64,000 nucleotides of DNA, from positions 186,001 through 250,000 of the forward strand of contig NZ_AGIK01000002.1 in assembly GCF_000230675.1 (NCBI RefSeq), read 5' to 3'. Position 1 is the stretch's first letter. Each line of letters begins with the position of its first letter. The DNA comes from Synechococcus sp. WH 8016 (GTDB taxonomy: Bacteria; Cyanobacteriota; Cyanobacteriia; PCC-6307; Cyanobiaceae). The notes under the pieces were generated by a model, which saw only the letters and a list, made by a program, of their open reading frames with translations, was not told the DNA's origin and ran no database searches. The position numbers and the translations under genes were made by a program. Positions 1-9,165 of the stretch are shown one piece after another.

Positions 1-580
1 GAAAGCGACCGAGAAAAAGCATCACTGACTCCCCGGCAGGTATCACTCCATCCCAAGGTGGCAAACATTTCGCTACTGCATCCGATGCATTCGGCAGTTC
101 CACGCCATTAGGAATAACGGCGATAGGCACTCGAGGCAAGAGCACACGTATTGCAGCGGCTTCTGCCGAGCAAAGTGCATGCAAACAACGAGATGACTCC
201 AATGCTCTCTTCTCCCAAAGGTGCCAAACAAGTTGCTTTTTGTAACGGGAGATAGCGAGAGCCCCTGAGTCAAGCATTCCATGAGGAGCGATCACCAGCG
301 GCAGAGGCAAACCAGCTGTGCGGGATGCGACACGTGTGGGGCTACGCCAAAGGCCGTGGAGATGAACCAATTGCGGAGAAGCAGCCAGCACGGCACGGCT
401 TATTGCTCGATCTCGCTGGCGTGGTTCAAAACGATCTGCAGTGAGCCATGTGGAATTAAGCCCAATCGAATGCTGAGCAGCGCTTAGGGATTGCACCGCA
501 GTAGCGATACCGCCATCGCTGGAATTAGCCGCGTGGGAGAGATGAATGATCACTAAGCACTGAAGAAACTGCAATAACAT
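1..580 (-). CDS. GT4 glycosyltransferase, N-terminal part (cut by window edge)
   Basis: An open frame runs from about 580 to base 1 on the minus strand with no stop; the C-terminal half lies outside the window. The N-terminal GT-B pattern of family GT4 is visible: a VHLHGLWR strand, then APHGML, SAEAAAIR and IPNGVE, ending at FLGRF where the nucleotide-sugar-binding domain begins. It should transfer a sugar from an activated donor during surface glycan assembly. Two starts are possible: ATG at 578-580, or GTG at 551-553 directly before the first conserved strand (VIIHLSHA). Either overlaps the end of the Wzy-like gene, so the two are probably translationally coupled. Donor and acceptor cannot be read from the sequence. 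Confidence 0.8.
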   Translation of the reverse strand, partial: MLLQFLQCLVIIHLSHAANSSDGGIATAVQSLSAAQHSIGLNSTWLTADRFEPRQRDRAISRAVLAASPQLVHLHGLWRSPTRVASRTAGLPLPLVIAPHGMLDSGALAISRYKKQLVWHLWEKRALESSRCLHALCSAEAAAIRVLLPRVPIAVIPNGVELPNASDAVAKCLPPWDGVIPAGESVMLFLGRF

Positions 581-1910
581 TTACAGGCTTGGAGTTTATG
601 CGATACAACCAAAACAAAGGAAAAACCGAAAAAACAAATAAAAACAATACCTGCGGGAAATATCCTCTTGAAACCACTACATACAGATACGAAGCTGTTA
701 ACAAATAAACACACTGTGCCAACGGTTCCCCAGATCGAACTAAAAACCAATTCCAAAGCTTACGCAGCATCAAGCCGAGAAAAAAACTAATTAGAATTAA
801 TGACGGAAATCCTGCTACAAGGTAATATTCTGCATAATTAATAATAACAGCACCTTGAATATACACTCTTCCACCATAAAATGAATGCAAAGCATTTTGA
901 TAATAACTTGCATCAGGTTTTGAGGGGAATATTGCCCTAGGAATTGGGAAAAGAACAGCCGCAACTAAAGGTTGCAACCCAACAAATGGAGAGCCAGGAC
1001 CGGGAGTCTCTGCCATCACCCCAGACGAAGCAAGAAAAACTCCAGTTTCACTGACGCCAGTATTTGTTAAACTGAACAAGTTTAGTTGTTGATCAAGCCT
1101 CGAAAAATCGAGACCTTTTCCATAGGTGCGGGTCAGACCTATAAACCCATTAAAAAGAATGAAACCAACCAAAAAGATTGCTAGAATAGAAATATTAGGT
1201 CGTTTCAAGCGAGCCAAATACCACAAAAGAAAAATAGGCACGATTAACAGGACAATGCGATAGCGGAAGCCAAGAGAGATATATACACTTGACGCTATAA
1301 ATAGCCAGCTAATAACAGACCAAAAATGCTTGCGTTGCTTCACCAACGCAGCAACCTGCAACAAAATTCCAGGTATAAGAAGATTGATTGAATAAAGAAA
1401 ATAGTTGGATAGACCACCCACATCTATACCAGTCTCACTAGACCTGCTCTCAAAATACTGATTTGCAAAAAAAGGATTTAGAAGAGCCAAAACACGCCAG
1501 CCCGTTACTAGGACAAACATCAACAGACCAATCTGACAAAGGCGATTACCCAACCTATATATTCGCTCAGAAGAAACATGAACTGTCGCCCGCCTTTGGC
1601 GTGGCAATCCCGTCTTGAAGTAGAAGCCAAGGAGTAGAAAACCATAAAAGAGAAGCGCTCCAAGCCAACCCCAAATGACTACATCGCGATGATCTAAACC
1701 GCGGTAAAACAATCCCTCACCAAGCGCCAAAGATTGCAATGGAGCAAACAAAACATAGTATGACAAAATTACGGCAACAAATATAGTTGGTCGATAAACT
1801 TGCAGGAAAGATCGCGAACGGAAGGCCTGCAAAATCTCCATAGCAAAGAGCCCCACAAGTGCAAAAACCAGTAAAAACTCACTGAAATCTAGAAGTTCAA
1901 AACCAAGCAT
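525..1910 (-). CDS. Wzy-like O-antigen/polysaccharide polymerase
   Basis: A very hydrophobic protein of about 461 residues with some ten to twelve predicted membrane segments and a larger loop in the second half, the architecture of Wzy-type polymerases that join lipid-linked repeat units in the periplasm. Sequence conservation in this family is weak, so the call rests on topology plus position among glycosyltransferases. I place the start at ATG 1908-1910, which forms a TGATG junction with the stop of the upstream gene. A longer frame up to 1952 would need a 43-base overlap and adds a polar leader. Base composition is AT-richer than the core genes, as expected for a variable glycan locus. 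Confidence 0.7.
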   Translation of the reverse strand: MLGFELLDFSEFLLVFALVGLFAMEILQAFRSRSFLQVYRPTIFVAVILSYYVLFAPLQSLALGEGLFYRGLDHRDVVIWGWLGALLFYGFLLLGFYFKTGLPRQRRATVHVSSERIYRLGNRLCQIGLLMFVLVTGWRVLALLNPFFANQYFESRSSETGIDVGGLSNYFLYSINLLIPGILLQVAALVKQRKHFWSVISWLFIASSVYISLGFRYRIVLLIVPIFLLWYLARLKRPNISILAIFLVGFILFNGFIGLTRTYGKGLDFSRLDQQLNLFSLTNTGVSETGVFLASSGVMAETPGPGSPFVGLQPLVAAVLFPIPRAIFPSKPDASYYQNALHSFYGGRVYIQGAVIINYAEYYLVAGFPSLILISFFLGLMLRKLWNWFLVRSGEPLAQCVYLLTASYLYVVVSRGYFPQVLFLFVFSVFPLFWLYRINSKPVNVIAVSSVLSDHSSLPRG

Positions 1911-3070
1911 CAGACATGAGAAAGAAAATCGGCCAACAAGGCGGCTCGCCATGACCAGCGAGGATTATCGCAGGAATATTGCAACAACAATTGAATACCC
2001 TCAACAAAGACCCGCAGGGAAAAGCCGTCAAGCCGCTCGCGTGCAGCCTGCTGCATGGCAGCCCGCTCCAGCGGTGATTGACGCTCGGCTAGCTGCATCA
2101 ATGCAGCTAGAGCCTGCGGATCGCGGGGATCAAAGGACCAACCGGTGCGGCCATGGTCAATCAGATCCACAGCACAGCCGCAATAGATACTCACCAGGCA
2201 AGGGAGGCCTGCCGCCATAGCTTCATTGACAACTAGGCCCCATTGATCTGTACTGCTAGCAAGTACAAATGCAGAAGCCTGGGCATAGCTAGCTGTTAGA
2301 TCAGATAACTGCTGAAAGAGCTGAAGTGTGACGCTATCAGGATGAGGCAATTGAGAGATGGCATGGCGCAATTCTCGTTCAAGTGGTCCAGAACCAATCA
2401 GCCTCAAGCCCCAGGCACCACCCTGACGCTGGTAGGCGGCGAAGGCAGCGAGAAGACCACGATGATTTTTCTTCTTAACGAAGCGGCTGACGCAGAGAAA
2501 ATGAGGGCGTGTAGAGGGTTCAGACACATGCTGGGTTGACACAGCAGCGAAAAGGTCGTTGTCCACCACATCCCAAGGTTGACAGATCAAATCAGAGGGA
2601 AACCCTAGTTTGATGAGATAGGCGTAGCTTTCTCTGCCTGCTACAAATGCGGAAGAATAGCCACGCAGAAGTTGGCGCTTGAGCCATTCTTTACCCCCAT
2701 CGCGGGGTTTATCGCGCTGGCGGCTGTCGCTCACAAGCGCCACCGGGATGCGGCGCTTGTGGCATGCGATCAGCAACCTTTGATAAGCGCGGTCAGCCCA
2801 GCCAACACTTATCACTACCTTTGGTCGCAAGCGATCCAGCAGTGCATCGAGCTGTTGATCAAGAACGCTACAAGCTGCATCGGCCTCTGGAGTGGGCTGC
2901 CCGCTGAGCTGATGCAGGCCATAAAAAGCTTCAGCCTGAAACTTCCAAGGATATTCCTGCGATTCAGGACGGGTTTCCAACACGTGTAAATCGATCAGAT
3001 ACGAAGCGGCCTGAAAACGGGAATGGTGATAGGGCCCAACCCGATGGAGGGCTAATAAACAGCACTGCAT
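1910..3070 (-). CDS. GT4 family glycosyltransferase
   Basis: A GT-B glycosyltransferase of 386 residues. The C-terminal donor domain starts near FLCVSRFVKKKNH (191-203) and contains LIGSGP (224-229). The segment WGLVVNEAMAAGLP (277-290) corresponds to the family's EX7E region, although the first acidic residue is not obvious. The N-terminal half is divergent, so the acceptor is unknown. It lies first in a cluster with the Wzy-like gene, joined by a TGATG overlap, and is separated from the next upstream gene by about 170 bases that hold a possible terminator. It probably adds one sugar of the repeat unit in the cytoplasm. Confidence 0.8.
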   Translation of the reverse strand: MQCCLLALHRVGPYHHSRFQAASYLIDLHVLETRPESQEYPWKFQAEAFYGLHQLSGQPTPEADAACSVLDQQLDALLDRLRPKVVISVGWADRAYQRLLIACHKRRIPVALVSDSRQRDKPRDGGKEWLKRQLLRGYSSAFVAGRESYAYLIKLGFPSDLICQPWDVVDNDLFAAVSTQHVSEPSTRPHFLCVSRFVKKKNHRGLLAAFAAYQRQGGAWGLRLIGSGPLERELRHAISQLPHPDSVTLQLFQQLSDLTASYAQASAFVLASSTDQWGLVVNEAMAAGLPCLVSIYCGCAVDLIDHGRTGWSFDPRDPQALAALMQLAERQSPLERAAMQQAARERLDGFSLRVFVEGIQLLLQYSCDNPRWSWRAALLADFLSHV

Positions 3071-3205
3071 TCTATAGAAAAAATTTATCGTATACAGTAT
3101 CTTTCAATTATGCCATCCTAGAAAAAACCGATCATGCACACTTGAGTTATACATAAAGTTTTCGATAAACCAAATCCGGAGGAATTTGCCATAAAAAATA
3201 TCAGC

Positions 3206-3233
3206 AAAACTCGAAGCCACCTCGAAGAGGGTG
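3206..3233 (-). terminator. candidate terminator behind the methyltransferase gene
   Basis: Just past the stop of the methyltransferase gene the minus strand can form a short hairpin (CACCCTC...GAGGTG, one bulged base) followed after a few bases by a TTTT run. The stem is short, so this is only a candidate for ending the 6157-3243 transcription unit. Confidence 0.35.
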
Positions 3234-3242
3234 AAATTGATC

Positions 3243-3917
3243 TCAGCGGCGACATTCAAAACCAATATTCTCAGGCTCGCACCAGCGTTCTGGAGTTTCT
3301 ACTGCAGAAAAGTCATACTTACTATCGGCATACTTAGCAGGGCGTACATCGGAAAAGCCTGCTTCCCGAAGAAGAGAAGATATGGAGGAGGCATCGTGCA
3401 TTAGGTGGTGGCGATCTCCGCGAATGCGACCCCAAAGCGGACCCCAGGCAGGGCTGCCCATGCCGCTATCTAGACAGAAAGAAATAGCCGCTTTGATGTC
3501 GTGATCATGATCTGAGGCATAAACATATCTGTCAATAAAATAACGCAGATTTGGAACAACCAAGCGAAAGAGACCATCGGAGGCCAGCAGGCGATGGCAT
3601 TCCCTAAGTGCTTTTTGCGTGGCAGCAAGAGGCAAATGTTCAATTACATGACTTGAATAAAGTTGACGCACACTTCCACTAGGCAGAGGCAAACCACGAA
3701 TGATATCTCCGTAACGAGCGCGCGTATTTTTCAGATTATTTAGTATTTGCCAGTTGCTGCTTCCCGACTCTGCGAGACGAGACTTCAGACAAATTGAAGC
3801 TATTGAACGGGACAGCGGCAACCGAGCGAGCAACAATGTGGGGGTGGAATCCAGATTAAGCCAACCTGCGGGAGCACAAAGGCCACAACCGAACTGAACT
3901 TTCTGATAATAAGACAT
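3243..3917 (-). CDS. class I SAM-dependent methyltransferase (type 11-like)
   Basis: A 224-residue protein with the start of a Rossmann methyltransferase: VQFGCGLCAPAGWLNLD (7-23), a variant of the glycine-rich SAM loop, and SSHVIEHLP (88-96), the typical motif-IV region of type 11 methyltransferases. The following segment of the form LRECHRLL..DGLFRLVVPNL matches strand 5. This variant is common in glycan clusters, where it may methylate a sugar or nucleotide-sugar; the substrate is not readable. It follows the next gene after only three bases, so it is in the same operon as the two upstream glycosyltransferases. Confidence 0.75.
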   Translation of the reverse strand: MSYYQKVQFGCGLCAPAGWLNLDSTPTLLLARLPLSRSIASICLKSRLAESGSSNWQILNNLKNTRARYGDIIRGLPLPSGSVRQLYSSHVIEHLPLAATQKALRECHRLLASDGLFRLVVPNLRYFIDRYVYASDHDHDIKAAISFCLDSGMGSPAWGPLWGRIRGDRHHLMHDASSISSLLREAGFSDVRPAKYADSKYDFSAVETPERWCEPENIGFECRR

Positions 3918-3920
3918 AAA

Positions 3921-5051
3921 TTAATTTAAAACTATTTTAGATAGCTTTCGCACCGAGAGTTCCCAGGTGAACTCTTGATAATGCGTAGCCAACTCGGCTC
4001 TCCACGCGAGATAGTTCGTATAATTGTAAAGCTTTACAGCTATCCACTCAGCAACCTCAACTGGACTGGGATGAGATTTGAACAATTGGCCACAAGCGGA
4101 AAAAGGCAGGGTGGAATTAATGCCTCCGACATCATGGGCAAGCACTGGAACACCTAATCGCAAACATTCTCGGTTGGAGATACCGAAAGCTTCGACTTCA
4201 GAAAAAAGTGTACCGAAATGCCAACTGCGAAGCTCAGCTATGAAGCGGACGGTGTCTGATTGTTTGTCAATGAAGCCTAGGGGCTGCAGGGCCGGATGTG
4301 CTGGTAAAGAAGACGGATCGGGGCCGATTGCGCGGATAACTGTGGGAATATCTTTTTGCTGCAAGGCGTCTGCGAGTTCGAGCAGGAAAGGGCCTCCCTT
4401 GCGTTTCCACTCCTTGCCAAGGAAGCCGAGGCGCAGGGGCTGTTCGACACACGGCGCTGTTGGTGGCGGCCCGAGCGGCAGCTTTGCAAGCCGAATCTCA
4501 TCGATGTTGGCTCCGCCGGGAACCACATGCACCTTGGCAGGATCAATGCAGTAGTCGTTGATCACCGAATCAGCGGACCATTGCGCCATACACACGATCG
4601 AGCCGGCTTGCAGGTACGCATTACGTTCCCGCTCCAACACTTGGCGGCGATATCCAGCAGCCAGGTGCTTACCACTGCCGTAGTGATCAAACACTTGGTG
4701 GGTAGTGGCATCGATGTAGAAATCAACACGCCAGGCCGACGGCCAGGGGTGGCATGGCAGCAGGGGGAAATGACTTAGCAGACGTAGGCTTTGATCAGGC
4801 TTTAGAAGGGCCTGGTCCAGGAGGGTTTTGGTGAAGCCAGAGCTGTACTGATAACCACCAGCCTTGCCAGTAATGAGTAATTGCTTGAGGTTCCAGAGCC
4901 GACGTTGGAGCTTCAGGTGTTTGGGGTGTAGATCAAGACCGCCGCAGAGCAGCTTCTGCTTTAGGCCTGCCTGCAGAAGGAAATAAGGAGTACTGCTCCA
5001 CGTAGCGATATCGGTGGCATCGCCACAACAGACCAAGTAACGAGGAGTCAT
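3921..5051 (-). CDS. GT4 family glycosyltransferase
   Basis: A GT-B enzyme of 376 residues. The donor domain is marked by VPGGANID (177-184), LRLGFLGKEWKRKGG (206-220) and an EX7E pair, E287 to E295, inside EAFGISNRECLRLGVPVLAHDVGG's first half. The N-terminal part carries an unusual sequence with few hallmark motifs. The start ATG overlaps the stop of the upstream glycosyltransferase by four bases (ATGA), and the methyltransferase follows closely, so the three genes form one unit. Donor and acceptor are unknown. Confidence 0.8.
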   Translation of the reverse strand: MTPRYLVCCGDATDIATWSSTPYFLLQAGLKQKLLCGGLDLHPKHLKLQRRLWNLKQLLITGKAGGYQYSSGFTKTLLDQALLKPDQSLRLLSHFPLLPCHPWPSAWRVDFYIDATTHQVFDHYGSGKHLAAGYRRQVLERERNAYLQAGSIVCMAQWSADSVINDYCIDPAKVHVVPGGANIDEIRLAKLPLGPPPTAPCVEQPLRLGFLGKEWKRKGGPFLLELADALQQKDIPTVIRAIGPDPSSLPAHPALQPLGFIDKQSDTVRFIAELRSWHFGTLFSEVEAFGISNRECLRLGVPVLAHDVGGINSTLPFSACGQLFKSHPSPVEVAEWIAVKLYNYTNYLAWRAELATHYQEFTWELSVRKLSKIVLN

Positions 5052-6157
5052 AACGATTCAGCACTCAACAACCGGCACCACCGCTCCGCAGTGATGCGGA
5101 TGTCGTAACGATTCGCATGGGAACGCGCCATATCAGAAAGGGCATCACGTTGACTGGCAGAAACCATCAAGCCCTCCAAGCGCTCTGCCCAAGCCGACAC
5201 ATCACCGGACGGCAGCAACTCGCCGGCGGCACCATCCCGCAACACTTCACGGCAGGCGGGCACATCGCTGGCAATGATCGGCAAACCAGCTGCCATTGCT
5301 TCGATCAGCACAATCCCAAAGCCCTCTGCAAAGGTGGTGGAGAAGGCAAACAGATCCGCCTGGCCGAGCAATTCAGGAATGTCGCTGCGGCGGCCAAGGA
5401 AAACCTGCGATGGAACCAGCCCCAGATCGCGGGCCAGCCCTTCAAGCAAAACGCGATCAGGACCTTCGCCCACCAGCTGCAATTGCCAACCATCGGGACT
5501 GGTGGCGGCAAAGGCCCGTAGCAGGGTGGCTTGATCCTTTATTGGGTCGAGTCTAGCCACCATCAGCACTCGCTTCAAATCACCAGGAGGGCGTTCAACA
5601 CAGCAAGCTTGGGAACGCGCCCAGATTCCAGAAACATCACAACCATTCAAAATCGGGCGGGATCCTTCAGGCAGCCTTGCAAGAATGGAAAGTTGATCAT
5701 GCACAGCTTTCGAGCAACTTATCAGCGGTACGTAAGACCACCTGCACAAGCGAATCAACCAACGCCACCGACGGCGATCTCTGGAAGTATCAGGTGGGGG
5801 ATTTCCAACTCGCATTACAACCCTTTTGACCCCGCGAATATTGGCCAACCAACACAGCAGCGAAGCTTGAATGTTAAAGGTGTAACAGACAATGAATTCT
5901 GGCTGCACTTCTCCCAACCAGTTCCAAGTTAATTTCAATTTGGACCAACTCACAGGCCAGCCAGCCGGCAAGAAATTCAGCGAGCCGAGTGCTTCGAAAT
6001 CAGCTCGCATGGGGCCATCCTGCCGCCCAATAATCGCAATAACATGTTTTTGATCAACTGACCAATTTCGGATCAGCGTTCGAGCCAATACCTCGTTTCC
6101 ACCTTCAGACAAGGTGGCCAATACGTGAACACAAACCGAAGCAGACTTACCATTCAT
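5048..6157 (-). CDS. GT4 family glycosyltransferase
   Basis: A glycosyltransferase of 369 residues from the preferred ATG at 6155-6157. A longer frame to 6241 begins with TTG and adds 28 polar residues without family similarity. From the ATG the first strand SASVCVHVLATLSEGGNEV has the glycine pair typical of GT4 N-termini. Later come ILNGCDV, VLMVARLDPIKDQ and the donor-site pattern EGFGIVLIEAMAAGLP with the EX7E glutamates. This is the best-conserved GT4 protein of this end of the cluster and first gene of its operon. A specific sugar cannot be assigned. Confidence 0.82.
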   Translation of the reverse strand: MNGKSASVCVHVLATLSEGGNEVLARTLIRNWSVDQKHVIAIIGRQDGPMRADFEALGSLNFLPAGWPVSWSKLKLTWNWLGEVQPEFIVCYTFNIQASLLCWLANIRGVKRVVMRVGNPPPDTSRDRRRWRWLIRLCRWSYVPLISCSKAVHDQLSILARLPEGSRPILNGCDVSGIWARSQACCVERPPGDLKRVLMVARLDPIKDQATLLRAFAATSPDGWQLQLVGEGPDRVLLEGLARDLGLVPSQVFLGRRSDIPELLGQADLFAFSTTFAEGFGIVLIEAMAAGLPIIASDVPACREVLRDGAAGELLPSGDVSAWAERLEGLMVSASQRDALSDMARSHANRYDIRITAERWCRLLSAESL

Positions 6158-6993
6158 TTTTTTATTTACCAAAGTTGTTCGGGCTGGTTTTTTACCCAAA
6201 AAAGAGTTTCTGTGAGCACTCGCGGAAGTCACGTCAATCAATCATTACCAACTGGAGTCAGCAATTCGAAAAAAGAGTGCAAAGCCTGCATAGAATTGGC
6301 AGGCTCTGATTGACAACAACTCCACTTGCAAGGGAAGATTCACACCACGCTTTAAAGGGACTCGGACGCCACCTTAAACACAAGAAACGCAAATTACATA
6401 TCGATTTCGCTAAAATTTCTTACAGGTTCGGAGCTGGCTTTTGAGCCGAATTAATAGTGAATTAACCTAAGTAATCCTAAATTTATCGTCTGACGCGCTT
6501 CCCTACTGATTGGATTTCGTCTTGCGGCGACGACGAAGGGCAGTTCAACTGCGCAAAGCGTTAGTTAACAGATGATGACAGCCTAAGCAATACAAGGTGT
6601 TTATAAGGGGTCAACAGTTATGGATACCACCCGTAAAAAATTTGCTGTTGATGACTTTACCTTTCAGTTCCAATGCACAGACCATTGAGGCAAGTAATCG
6701 GCTCCGCTTGCACGTCCCTTACTGATTCCAGCCAAGGCTGTTTGGCAATTCAAACAAAAGCCAAAGATCTCAGAATCCCGCTGCATTCCTAATTCTTGAT
6801 CATGCTCTTTTACTTACGATTCATCTTGCTGATGTCTCTACAAAGTAACCATGACGTACGAGTTATTGCAAGAATCTGGAAAGAATATTTGAACGTACGT
6901 AGGCCAAAATAACCAGTTTAATCAGCTGTATTGACCCTGTTTATGTATCCGATCTCACAACAACAACAATTCAAGTATAGAGCTCAATGCAAT
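6158..6993. other. intergenic stretch, no supported gene
   Basis: About 830 bases of AT-rich DNA between the glycosyltransferase operon and the carbonic anhydrase remains. A 22-codon plus-strand frame at 6620-6688 is open but resembles nothing I recognise. The first part should hold the promoter of the operon that reads leftward; no clear promoter boxes were identified. Confidence 0.4.
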
Positions 6994-7722
6994 TTATAGG
7001 ATAGAGCCTATGCTATAGGCAATGTGGAAACACCCGTCTTCTATCTGAAGCTATTTCGCTTGAACAACCTTGGCCAAAACATCTCTGCGTATCGTGAGCT
7101 GTTAAGCGGCCACTTGGGCGTTGGCCTCGATAGCGGTCATAAAAGTGCCCCATGAAACCAAGTTGGCTTAAATCGGGTTGATGAGCTGATCAACAGTGGT
7201 ATGGGTGAATAACTCGTGCGAGCGGCGCAAACAGCGCCACAGTTGCCCTGACCTCAAACCAAAATCAAGGGAATTTTTTAGACAGAACCGTCAAACTCGG
7301 GCGAGACAAATCCCTCATTAAAAAGTGTGTTACTTGCGCTGCGCACGACAAACAAATCACCAGCCGCAGTATCGAAAACAATTCCGGAGCAACTCTGGAG
7401 TCGGCACAGATGATGATAGAAGGCCAAGGGGGTTGAGACTCTTCCAGAACACTTGACGGAAGGAACAATGGTATAAACAAAGGTTGAACTTGGGCACGTT
7501 TATACAAGTCCGTAGCCTTGTTATTCATGCCAAACTGCCGCTAAACAGGTATTTATGCCGATGAGAATCATGAGTGGATCCTTTGAGCGGCAAAATCGAG
7601 CCGACTCCTTTGATGATAAAGAGGCCGCTTCGGCCTTGGCAGGATAAATAAATGGCAGTGCTGCCGCTAGACCAAAAGCGTTGAGGCCGCTGGGAAACAG
7701 AAACTTGTTGATTGAGTGACGC
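6994..7722 (-). pseudogene. beta-carbonic anhydrase remains (frameshifted, multiple stops)
   Basis: Read on the minus strand in shifting frames, the region spells a beta-carbonic anhydrase. A signal-peptide-like start, FLFPSGLNAFGLAAALPF, lies near 7634-7722. Then come IIICADSRVAPELF (7372-7416, with the Cys ligand and the Asp-Arg dyad) and, after a one-base shift, FDTAAGDLFVVRSASNTLF. Next is KIPLILV-stop-GQGNCGAVCAA (7211-7275) and a C-terminal piece ANAQVAA-stop-QL leading to IEDGCFHIAYSIGSIL and a stop at 6994-6996. In-frame stops, at least one frameshift and loss of the zinc-ligand His (Gln where GHxNCG is expected) show it cannot make an active enzyme. The living family interconverts CO2 and bicarbonate; the leader suggests an exported ancestor. 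The far 5' limit is uncertain. Confidence 0.75.
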
Positions 7723-7941
7723 GAAACCTACTTTTCGTGATAACTCATGTCGTTCACGCCTGCTGCATGGAGAGCAAATAGCGATTGGCCTTGACGATCG
7801 GAATGGAAAAAGCGGATAAATCGGTCTTTATCAAATACAAAAGCAAGTGGCTCGTGAGGTGGCCACTTTAGACACAATGCTTACATAATAAATATAGCAA
7901 AAATAAGAATTAGACCTCTGCTTGTCTTTCAAATACGGATT

Positions 7942-8958
7942 TCAAGGCTTACGTTTTTCTGAAAACTGTTCTAACTTAGACAGGGTCATCGCCGAAAGTC
8001 TGTTTATGACAATAACATCGACTTGATGCATCGGAGGCTTCTTTCTCAGGTCGACAAGCTTATAATTTTTATTGTCGATCCATAAGCACTCTTCTGCGGA
8101 TTTTGTCAACTCAAGGAACAAGCTTGTATTTCGAGGGTTGAGCTCCACAAAAAGCGCCTTAAATTGGCTTAAATAGTCATTGATGCCTTTAATGACCTCG
8201 ATCTCAAATCCTTCTGTGTCAATCTTTGCAACAACCCGTGATGGTTTAATCTCGCAATCTCGAATAATGTCGGCGACCGTATTCATATCGCATAAAATTT
8301 TATGAGTACTTTCGAAAGATCCGTCCAGGCATTGAGTAACCTGTGACAAGTAAGACGATTCGTCAATATGTAATTCTGTTCTCCCTTTTGCAGGCCCAGC
8401 ACAGCAAGCATGAATACTGAGACTTGAACTTTCATTAAATTCGTTAATGCTATAAATTTCGCTTAAAAAGTGAATTTTCTCCTTGTTGGGCTCGATAGCA
8501 TGTACTTCCCAGCCAATGTCCAGGGGGTCGATGCTGCGCAGTCCTTGATTTGCGCCTACATCAATAAAGACCCCTCGCTGTTCGGTTTCAAGAACAATAC
8601 AAATTAGTTCTGCATAAAATGGATCGTGCCAGCGATAAGATTGAAAAAACTGCCAATGTGACTTGTTTGACAATATAGGTAATCGCACGATATTACCATT
8701 ACATTTAGTTTTAATGAAAGCCCCTTGCTTGTAAAGAGCCGCTCTCTCTGCATACCTGTTGAGTCCGATCATGAAGTTCAGCGCTGAACTTGGCAAATAA
8801 TCATTTTCCTGGATATTGTTATAAAGCTTGAATCCGCATTCAGTTTTTAAAATTGCTGACCATATCGTAGCTCCAAAAATGAATGAGCTTAGACGATTAA
8901 CTTTTCTAGCGATCTTTGCTAAAATCGTTTTTAGTTCTACCAGATACAAAAATTTCAT
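7942..8958 (-). CDS. FkbM family methyltransferase
   Basis: A 338-residue protein with the FkbM signature: VFIDVGANQGL (130-140) as the SAM-binding loop, an acidic residue after the second strand in AIEPN (154-158), and KIDTEGFEIEVIKG (245-258) followed by LFVELNPRN. FkbM enzymes O-methylate sugars and other hydroxylated substrates and are frequent in cyanobacterial glycan islands. The first 100 residues are an extension with some hydrophobic stretches and no assigned role. It stands alone on the minus strand, with the carbonic anhydrase remains downstream and about 200 bases to the next gene upstream. Confidence 0.8.
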   Translation of the reverse strand: MKFLYLVELKTILAKIARKVNRLSSFIFGATIWSAILKTECGFKLYNNIQENDYLPSSALNFMIGLNRYAERAALYKQGAFIKTKCNGNIVRLPILSNKSHWQFFQSYRWHDPFYAELICIVLETEQRGVFIDVGANQGLRSIDPLDIGWEVHAIEPNKEKIHFLSEIYSINEFNESSSLSIHACCAGPAKGRTELHIDESSYLSQVTQCLDGSFESTHKILCDMNTVADIIRDCEIKPSRVVAKIDTEGFEIEVIKGINDYLSQFKALFVELNPRNTSLFLELTKSAEECLWIDNKNYKLVDLRKKPPMHQVDVIVINRLSAMTLSKLEQFSEKRKP

Positions 8959-9165
8959 CGCAATTAACTTTTTAAATTTAATAAGTTGTCAGAGAAAGAG
9001 TTAGGAGTATTTGAAGCGGCTTCGATCTGGCGACTTGAGCTTGACTGCCGTCTGATTTGGATTTTGCGCATCAGCTTCAGGTGCGGAGAGCAGGAGGGCC
9101 AAGTTGGAAGTTGGAATTATAAAACAGCATTACCCGTAGCGAAACATCTCGACTCAGCGTCGCTG

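Noticed and set aside
7265-7528. 87-codon minus-strand frame as an intact small gene
   Set aside because: Its middle is the CADSR region of a beta-carbonic anhydrase and the rest of the family continues in other frames, so it is part of a pseudogene.
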